8,424 bases of DNA, from the NCBI GenBank assembly GCA_945833725.1, contig CAMAFU010000064.1, forward strand, positions 1-8,424, given 5' to 3'. This stretch comes from an uncultured Treponema sp. (lineage in GTDB: Bacteria; Spirochaetota; Spirochaetia; Treponematales; Treponemataceae). This document shows positions 1 to 5,378 of the stretch, one piece after another. Under the pieces are notes generated by a model that ran no database searches, had not been told where the DNA came from, and saw only the letters and a program-made list of their open reading frames with translations. The translations under genes and the position numbers were made by a program. Position 1 is the stretch's first letter; the number at the start of each line of letters is the position of its first letter.

Positions 1-550
1 GAATTTTCCATCCGTTTTTTTCTAGCAGTTGAAAAGAGATGCTGCCGTCGGCCTTGTTTTTTAATCCGCATGCCCAGACATTTATTTTTTTAGAAAAATA
101 CTGTTTTGTTGCTTCAATTCCTTCAAGATACCCGTCGTTTGTATGATTATTTGCAAGACTGAATACATTTACGCCTGCATCAATAGCTGCTTCCACATAA
201 TCTGAGTGCATGTTGAACTGGGGAAATGTGTTCCATGGCATTTTATCGTTTACAGGGGCTTCAAGATTGGCAAAAACAAAGTCACCTTTTAAAAGAAGCG
301 GTTTTATATCCTGCCATATCCTGTGAAATTTCCCGGCAGTGTAATTGCTTGTATGAGCCATAATATCACCGGCAAAAATCAATTCAACAGTTGAAGAAGA
401 GTTCTCCTGTATGGAAAGAGGATTTTGTACAGGCTGAAAAACAATTTTATCCTGATTTTTCTGCGTAGTTGCACAGCTGTAAAAAAAAACGGCATACAGG
501 CAGATAAAGAGAAACTTTAATGTATTGCAAATATTCTGGAAAAAATTCAT
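1..550 (-). CDS. CapA-family metallophosphatase lipoprotein, 5' part (3' end outside window)
   Basis: The frame is open from an ATG at 550 to the left edge and gives 183 residues of the N-terminal part. Residues 11-25 are hydrophobic and end in F-Y-S-C with Cys26, which fits the relaxed spirochaetal lipobox, so this is probably a membrane-anchored lipoprotein. After a polar linker the CapA/PGA_cap metallophosphatase fold begins: IFAGDIMAH (58-66, metal-binding GD), FANLEAPV (93-100) and SLANNHTNDGY (131-141, the conserved NNH block). These motifs are diagnostic of the CapA/YwtB family, named after poly-gamma-glutamate capsule proteins. Many members have unknown substrates, and no capsule genes are visible here, so the substrate is not assigned. 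The start lies 10 bp after the PBP stop. No good Shine-Dalgarno is seen (only a GGA about 15 nt upstream), which suggests translational coupling to the PBP gene. Confidence 0.85.
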   Translation of the reverse strand, partial: MNFFQNICNTLKFLFICLYAVFFYSCATTQKNQDKIVFQPVQNPLSIQENSSSTVELIFAGDIMAHTSNYTAGKFHRIWQDIKPLLLKGDFVFANLEAPVNDKMPWNTFPQFNMHSDYVEAAIDAGVNVFSLANNHTNDGYLEGIEATKQYFSKKINVWACGLKNKADGSISFQLLEKNGWKI

Positions 551-560
551 AAAAATGATT

Positions 561-3125
561 TTATTCCATAAGGTAGTTGTATGACGGTCCAATTTCTCCT
601 TCAAGAAGACCTTCCTGTGGAGACTGGATGTTTTCATCGAAAACACCGAAATCGGAATTGGCAGCAGCTTTATTCAAGTCGAAACTAAGGGGAACAGAAT
701 CCCTAATAATAAGTTCTCCTGCAAACCCGGATTTATAGAGTTCTTTTTCAAGACGGAACATACCGATAGTTCTTCCGGGATTTGATGTGGAATGGACTGT
801 ACATACATTTGTTGGCTGGGTGCCTTCAAGATACCATGCCGTAACTTTGTTATTTCCGCACTCTGGAGTAAGAATTCCTCCGCTTACAGAACAGACTGTA
901 GCTTCAATAACGCCGGTAGACGGTTTTGAAAATTCTTTCATTGGAAGACCGTTGTGGACTTTGCGCATATAATCTGCCCAGGCATAGCCGGAAAGAGTTG
1001 AACCAGTGAGCTGAAGTCCTAAAGACTGCCCCGGTTTGTCGAAACCAAACCAGAAAACGGAAGTATAATAAGGAGTATAGCCAACGGCCCATGCATCTGC
1101 CCAGTTTTGTGTTGTTCCAGTTTTTCCTGCAGCAGGAATTGTATATTGCCGGCCTTTTTCATCTGTGTATCTGAGTTTTTTGCCGTTTGAGGAAGGACCT
1201 GCCAATGAACCAGATAAAACTGTATTTTTGAGAAGTTCTGTCATCACAAATGCCGTTTGCTTTGAAATAACCTGAGCATCTGTACCTTTTTCCTGAAGGG
1301 CAGAACGTACTTCTTTTTCGGGGTTTAAGATGATATTGCCGTTTCTATCTTCTACAGAACGGATTGCAATAGGTGTAACTTCTTTTCCTCCGCCTGCAAA
1401 AATTGAATAGGCTCTGGCAAGTTCTACAGGACGCACGGAACATACGCCCAGTCCGATAGGGTAGCCCGGTACAAAACCTCTGTACGGAACTTCATCTTTT
1501 GGAATGCCAAGAAGATCTATTGCCCTTGAAATTGCCGCATCAAAACCTATTCCATCCAGAACTTTAAGGGAAGGAACATTCATAGAGTGAGCCAGAGCGT
1601 ACCAAAGTTCCACATCACCTTTCCATTCGCCACGGAAATTCTGCGGAATGTAAGGTTTTCCGTCTGCTGTGTGGAATACTACAGGGGTGTCGGAAATTAT
1701 TGTTGTCGGAGTAAACTCCTTAGAATCGATTGCAGCAGAATAATAAAGCGGTTTAAATGAAGAACCCGGCTGAAGTTTTGCCTGCACAGCCCTTATGAAC
1801 TGATTTTCGTTATCAAATTTACTTCCGCCCACAAGAGTATCTATGTAGCCTGTTTCGTTTTCCAGAGCAATCATGGTTCCTTCGATTGTGGTTTTGCTTA
1901 CATTGACTTTTGACTTTGAGTTTACTTTATTGACAATGCCCATTTTAAGGCTGTCCAGACCGAACATTAAGGACATAACATCCATTACAGGATTCAGCTG
2001 ATTTGTATATGTTGCCTTTGAAATGGCTTCGTTTCTCTGTTCGCTGACTTTAAGCCCCGGTAAATTGAAGGTGAGGGCTAAAAGTTCTGTTAAAGGTGCA
2101 TAAACTGCAAAATCCTTGTTTGTTTTTTCTCCGAGAGACCGTTTGTATGTTCTGTTTGCATACCGGATGTACCTGTCCATTACATCCTGCGCAATAATTT
2201 GATTTTTCAGGTTGAGGGTTGTATTTACGGTAAAACCGCTGGTGTATATATCTTCCGTTCCGTATATTAAATTTCCCAGTTCCCGGCGGACATATTCAGA
2301 AAACCACGGGGCCTTATCATCCTGATTGAATACGGTGGCTGTTCCTGTTCTTGTGTAGTCGAAATTTGCCCAGTATTCGTCAAAACTGGAATCAGCTTCT
2401 TCTTTTGTTATGTATCCTGCATTAACCATTGTTGCAAGAACATCAGACTGTCTGTCCATCGCCCTGTTGGGATATTCGAAGGGATTATAAAAGGCAGGAT
2501 TTGAAAGCTGTATTACAAGAATGGCAGATTCTGCAGGAGTAAGTTTTGTGGCATCGTGACCGAAATAATATTTTGAAGCGGCACTTACGCCGTATGTTCC
2601 GCCGCCAAAGTAAATTTTATTAAGGTACAGTTCAAGAATTTCTTCTTTTGTGTATCTTCTTTCCATTTGAATTGCCCACCACAATTCCTTCAGTTTTCGC
2701 TTGATGGACATGTCTGTTCTGTCGCAGTACAAGGTTCCTGCAATCTGCTGTGTTAAAGTTGAACCGCCGCCTAGAGAAAGACCTGTAAGTTTTCCTACTA
2801 CGGCTCTAAATACTGCTTTTACGCTGTAACCGTGATGTTCGTAAAACACCCTGTCTTCTCTGGAAATAAGGGCATCGAGCATGTGCTGGGGAAGGTCGTT
2901 TATGCTTATTATTTCCCGTTTTTCTTCGGAAGAAAGTTCTGTTATAAGTTCTCCGTTAATATCCAGAAGTTTTGTGGGAAGAGCTGTATTGAATTGGGTA
3001 AACTGTTCGTTGTCAATTATATATTTTGTATAAGAAAGAGCCAGTCCTAAAGCTGCTCCGCAAAGACATGCAGAAAGAAAAAGAACAGCAATCCAAACAA
3101 AAGTAGATTTCTTTATCTTGTCCAT
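561..3125 (-). CDS. mrcA: Class A penicillin-binding protein, PBP1A type (peptidoglycan glycosyltransferase/transpeptidase)
   Basis: This bifunctional 854-aa enzyme polymerises lipid II into glycan strands and cross-links the peptides on the outer face of the inner membrane. A short basic N-terminus is followed by one membrane anchor (about 8-31). The GT51 glycosyltransferase domain spans about 55-230, with REDRVFYEH (catalytic Glu90), GGGSTLTQQ (119-127), QMERRYTKEEI (153-163, second acid Glu155) and LNKIYFGGGTYG (168-179). The transpeptidase domain has SSFK (455-458, acylated Ser455), SMN (514-516) and KTGTT (668-672). Two parts are less usual: an extra stretch of about 80 residues between the domains (about 325-410), and a C-terminal extension after residue 735. 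The extension holds three cysteines and a histidine (C745, C756, C775, H778), a tail seen in some PBP1A proteins, then about 70 residues I do not recognise. The ATG is chosen because the membrane anchor follows directly. The symbol follows general usage for PBP1A. Confidence 0.95.
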   Translation of the reverse strand: MDKIKKSTFVWIAVLFLSACLCGAALGLALSYTKYIIDNEQFTQFNTALPTKLLDINGELITELSSEEKREIISINDLPQHMLDALISREDRVFYEHHGYSVKAVFRAVVGKLTGLSLGGGSTLTQQIAGTLYCDRTDMSIKRKLKELWWAIQMERRYTKEEILELYLNKIYFGGGTYGVSAASKYYFGHDATKLTPAESAILVIQLSNPAFYNPFEYPNRAMDRQSDVLATMVNAGYITKEEADSSFDEYWANFDYTRTGTATVFNQDDKAPWFSEYVRRELGNLIYGTEDIYTSGFTVNTTLNLKNQIIAQDVMDRYIRYANRTYKRSLGEKTNKDFAVYAPLTELLALTFNLPGLKVSEQRNEAISKATYTNQLNPVMDVMSLMFGLDSLKMGIVNKVNSKSKVNVSKTTIEGTMIALENETGYIDTLVGGSKFDNENQFIRAVQAKLQPGSSFKPLYYSAAIDSKEFTPTTIISDTPVVFHTADGKPYIPQNFRGEWKGDVELWYALAHSMNVPSLKVLDGIGFDAAISRAIDLLGIPKDEVPYRGFVPGYPIGLGVCSVRPVELARAYSIFAGGGKEVTPIAIRSVEDRNGNIILNPEKEVRSALQEKGTDAQVISKQTAFVMTELLKNTVLSGSLAGPSSNGKKLRYTDEKGRQYTIPAAGKTGTTQNWADAWAVGYTPYYTSVFWFGFDKPGQSLGLQLTGSTLSGYAWADYMRKVHNGLPMKEFSKPSTGVIEATVCSVSGGILTPECGNNKVTAWYLEGTQPTNVCTVHSTSNPGRTIGMFRLEKELYKSGFAGELIIRDSVPLSFDLNKAAANSDFGVFDENIQSPQEGLLEGEIGPSYNYLME

Positions 3126-3133
3126 AAGTTCTA

Positions 3134-3162
3134 AGGATAAGAAAAACCTGTTTTTTAGTCAA
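3134..3162 (-). promoter_or_regulatory. Sigma-70-type promoter of the PBP gene
   Basis: Read on the minus strand, TTGACT (3162-3157) and TATCCT (3139-3134) are separated by exactly 17 bp. The -10 box ends only 8 nt before the PBP start codon at 3125. Transcription would therefore begin at or within about 2 nt of the ATG and give a leaderless or nearly leaderless mRNA. This agrees with the absence of a clear Shine-Dalgarno in front of the gene. The promoter lies immediately downstream of the terminator at 3171-3200. Confidence 0.6.
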
Positions 3163-3170
3163 TGCAACAC

Positions 3171-3200
3171 AAAAAAAAGAGCCGGTATCGCAACCGGCCC
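3171..3200 (-). terminator. Rho-independent terminator, minus strand
   Basis: On the minus strand GCCGGT (3198-3193) pairs perfectly with ACCGGC (3186-3181) across a 6-nt loop. The stem can be extended by G3199-U3180 and G3200-C3179 to 8 bp. It is followed by an unbroken run of eight T (3178-3171). No T run follows the hairpin on the plus strand, so the orientation is clear. No protein-coding gene ends here on the minus strand, so it appears to terminate the RNA candidate that starts near 3251. Confidence 0.85.
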
Positions 3201-3253
3201 ATGCCCATCAGGCAGTCGGACGCCAATGGGTGGGAGGGGATAATTGAACGCCC
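3171..3253 (-). ncRNA. Candidate small structured RNA of unknown family
   Basis: A GC-rich block of about 80 nt in an AT-rich gap is bounded upstream by a TATAAT box (3262-3257) and downstream by a strong intrinsic terminator. Visible pairings on the minus strand are: (a) GTCGGGCG (3256-3249) with CGTCCGAC (3222-3215), 8 bp with one G-U, whose outer bases may lie upstream of the true start; (b) a small hairpin TGCC/GGCA (3214-3211 with 3205-3202); (c) CCCACCCAT (3234-3226) with ATGGG and TGGG (3208-3204, 3201-3198), 9 bp around a 2-nt bulge. Helix c crosses helix a, so together they would form a pseudoknot, while c competes with b and with the base of the terminator. The loop of helix a is C-rich (UCCCCUCCCACCC). 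It does not match the tRNA, SRP RNA, tmRNA or riboswitch signatures I know. The PBP gene has its own promoter further on, which favours a stand-alone RNA over a leader. The exact 5' end is uncertain. Confidence 0.5.
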
Positions 3254-3256
3254 GAC

Positions 3257-3286
3257 ATTATATATATCGTAAAGGGAGTGAAATTT
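3257..3286 (-). promoter_or_regulatory. Probable promoter of the small RNA candidate
   Basis: On the minus strand a perfect -10 box TATAAT (3262-3257) lies within an alternating TATATATAAT tract. It would place the start of transcription at about 3253-3249, at the beginning of the GC-rich block. The -35 region is poor: 17 bp upstream there is AATTTC, and TTTCAC lies closer. A core CGATA (about 3268-3264) with TAAA 16 nt upstream faintly resembles a sigma-28 (FliA) site, but this is too weak to call. Confidence 0.4.
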
Positions 3287-3416
3287 CTTTAGTAATAATT
3301 AAGTTTTTTTCAAAGTTTTCATGGTTTACTGAAAAAAGTCCTGTGTTTTTGTTCACTTATAACAATAGTTTTTTTATTTATAGAGTTTTTTGTATTAAAA
3401 TTGAAAAATCACAAAA
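3263..3416. other. AT-rich gap upstream of the EAL operon
   Basis: This T-rich stretch must contain the plus-strand promoter of the EAL genes, but I cannot point to a convincing one. A TTGTT/AACAA inverted repeat (3349-3365, 7-nt spacer) and T/A-rich -10-like hexamers (for example TATAGA at 3379, TAAAAT at 3396) are present without well-spaced -35 partners. There is no purine-rich Shine-Dalgarno directly before the ATG at 3417. No coding sequence is supported. Confidence 0.4.
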
Positions 3417-5378
3417 ATGGAACAGTGCATTGCGTTTTCTGTCTGCTCGGCAGTATTGATTTTATTTCTTTTCATTTCTCTTCTTTTTAGAAAAGTTACA
3501 AAGGGAACAGCAAACAAGTTTTTTCTTTCCCTGTGTTTTTTTCTCTTTCTTACTTCCTGGGCCGAAATTACATGCCGTCTTTTCCCGTTTTATTTTTCAC
3601 CTGCATCTGAAAATTTCTATATTCTTAATGTTCTTACTTATCTGTATTTTATTTCCAGAAACCTTATTCCTCCGTTTTTCTTTATGTTTATTGTAGCTTA
3701 CTGCGGCTTGTGGCATAAGTATTGCAGTCATTTTCGCTACAGAATTTTTTTTGTGTTGAATACTTCTGTTGCCTTTTTACTTATTTTTGGAAATATATGG
3801 TTTAACCAGTGTTTTTATATTGCAGAAAATCTTCAGTTTAAGGCAGGACCGTACATTCTGGCACTGTACCTTAATGCTTTCTGTTTTTTTATTCAGGCTT
3901 TCATTACCGTTATACTGTCCAGAAAAATTTTATCGAAATTGATTTTTTCCGTTTTCCTTATGTTGATTTTCATCTGCGTAGGCGGTTCTACCTTTCAGTT
4001 TTTATTTCCAGACTTTACAATAGAAAATTTCTGCACAGCGTTTTCAATTCTTCTTTTTACGCTGGCAGTTCAAAAGCCGGAAGAAAATATTGATATTGAT
4101 ACTGGAAGCCTTAATTTTCATGCCTTTATTGGTGATGCAGGAAAAATTTTCTGGTCAAATACGCCTATGGACATTCTTTTTGTAAAAATAGAAATGTTCG
4201 ACTCCCTTAAAACTCAGTTCAGAACCCAGACTATAAATCTTTTTCAGTCTTCCCTTATTAAACGGTTTTACGAAATATGCGGCAGTGAAGAAACAGATGT
4301 TTACACAATTTCGCCTGGTTTTTATGCAATTGTTTCCCTGAAAGAAAATCAGAGTTTTTTTGACAGTGTATCTAGTGCCGTTTTTCTTACGATGAATCAA
4401 AAAATGAAAATTGACAAGGCGGAACTTCTTTTCAGTTCAAAAATATGCCGGTGCCGGTGTCCTGACGACCTAAAAAATTTAAAGTCCCTCCTTAATTTCT
4501 GCATTCATTATTCTGCAATTGTTTCCCAGACAGATTCTGTAGTTAATCTTTCCAGCGAGGTTATGTCAAAGGATTTCTGTATAAAGGTTAATTTAGACGA
4601 CATTATAAAAGCGGCTTTGGAAAATTCCCGTTTTGAAATGTATTATCAGCCTGTTTATAATGTCAGAAAAAAACTGTTCAGCTCGGCAGAAGCTCTTATC
4701 CGCCTAAATGATCCTCAGTACGGCTTTGTTTCTCCTGCACTTTTTATTCCTGCTGCAGAGTATAGCGGTGCAATTCATCAAATCGGTGATTTTGTTCTGG
4801 AAGATGTGTGCCGCTTTATTTCGGAATGTGACTTTTCTGCCTTAAAACTGGATTATATCGAAATTAATCTTTCTGTTGCCCAGGCTATTGAAGAAAATCT
4901 TTTTGAAAAGGTATGCGCCGTTATAAATCATTTTGACCTTTCTCCGTCTCAGGTAAATCTGGAAATTACAGAAACTGCCGCCGATTTTAATCCGGAAGTT
5001 TTTGACAGCAACATTATAAAAATATCATCTTCCGGTGTTAATTTTTCTCTGGACGATTATGGAACGGGATATTCCAATATGAAAAGACTGGCAACTCTTC
5101 CGCTTAGCATAATAAAACTGGACAAAACTCTTGCCGACGAATACAAGTCAGAAAAAATGAATGTGGTAATCCGCGAAACTGTGCAGATGCTTAAAAAAAT
5201 GGAAAAACTTATTCTTGTGGAGGGAATTGAAGATAAGGACGCCTTTGACTATTTTGTTTCGCTGGGGTGTGATTATATTCAGGGGTATTATTTTTCTAAG
5301 CCGCTAAAAAAAGAAGACTATCTTGATTTTGTAAAAAAGCACAACTGTAATTCTAATGGAGGACTGGATGAAAATTAA
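3417..5378 (+). CDS. Membrane-bound EAL-domain protein, predicted c-di-GMP phosphodiesterase (first of tandem pair)
   Basis: The protein has 653 residues. About seven hydrophobic segments occupy residues 5-218, so the catalytic part is tethered to the inner membrane and should face the cytoplasm. Residues about 250-378 keep the outline of a GGDEF fold (ILFVKIEMF start, TISPGFYAIV where the active-site hairpin would be) but lack GG(D/E)EF, so no cyclase activity is expected. The EAL domain (about 395-642) has every residue of the phosphodiesterase site: YYQP (Q411), EAL (E425), INLS (N484), EITE (E516), DDYGTGYS (D546, D547), IKLDK (K567), EGIE (E602, E605) and QGYY (Q622). Spacing matches well-studied EAL enzymes, so hydrolysis of c-di-GMP to pGpG is likely. 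The membrane domain probably senses an unknown signal. A CRCRC stretch (344-348) in the degenerate domain is odd. The start lacks a Shine-Dalgarno, but the membrane segment begins at once and no better start is seen. Confidence 0.9.
   Translation: MEQCIAFSVCSAVLILFLFISLLFRKVTKGTANKFFLSLCFFLFLTSWAEITCRLFPFYFSPASENFYILNVLTYLYFISRNLIPPFFFMFIVAYCGLWHKYCSHFRYRIFFVLNTSVAFLLIFGNIWFNQCFYIAENLQFKAGPYILALYLNAFCFFIQAFITVILSRKILSKLIFSVFLMLIFICVGGSTFQFLFPDFTIENFCTAFSILLFTLAVQKPEENIDIDTGSLNFHAFIGDAGKIFWSNTPMDILFVKIEMFDSLKTQFRTQTINLFQSSLIKRFYEICGSEETDVYTISPGFYAIVSLKENQSFFDSVSSAVFLTMNQKMKIDKAELLFSSKICRCRCPDDLKNLKSLLNFCIHYSAIVSQTDSVVNLSSEVMSKDFCIKVNLDDIIKAALENSRFEMYYQPVYNVRKKLFSSAEALIRLNDPQYGFVSPALFIPAAEYSGAIHQIGDFVLEDVCRFISECDFSALKLDYIEINLSVAQAIEENLFEKVCAVINHFDLSPSQVNLEITETAADFNPEVFDSNIIKISSSGVNFSLDDYGTGYSNMKRLATLPLSIIKLDKTLADEYKSEKMNVVIRETVQMLKKMEKLILVEGIEDKDAFDYFVSLGCDYIQGYYFSKPLKKEDYLDFVKKHNCNSNGGLDEN
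5358..5362 (+). promoter_or_regulatory. Shine-Dalgarno deciding the start of the second EAL gene
   Basis: GGAGG lies 5 nt before the ATG at 5368 and inside the last codons of the first EAL gene. It overlaps the alternative ATG at 5356, which has no such site of its own, so 5368 is the likely start. Confidence 0.8.

Noticed and set aside
3221..3240. G-quadruplex on the plus strand (GGGTGGGAGGGG)
   Set aside because: Only three runs of three or more G are close together; a fourth is missing, so a stable three-tier quadruplex is not supported.
3171..3256. ZTP (pfl) riboswitch or SRP RNA identity for the structured block
   Set aside because: A CUGCCUGAUGGGCA stretch recalls the 3' part of the pfl motif, but the required 5' domain is absent, and the SRP tetraloop region (GGUCAGG...GGAAGCAGCC type) is also absent.
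3244..3459. Plus-strand ORF of 71 codons spanning the intergenic region into the first EAL gene
   Set aside because: It starts from a TTG, has no ribosome site, overlaps the EAL gene in another frame and covers the RNA promoter region; composition is just T-rich translation.
5356..5367. Earlier ATG at 5356 as start of the second EAL gene
   Set aside because: The GGAGG site overlaps this ATG and is placed correctly only for the ATG at 5368.
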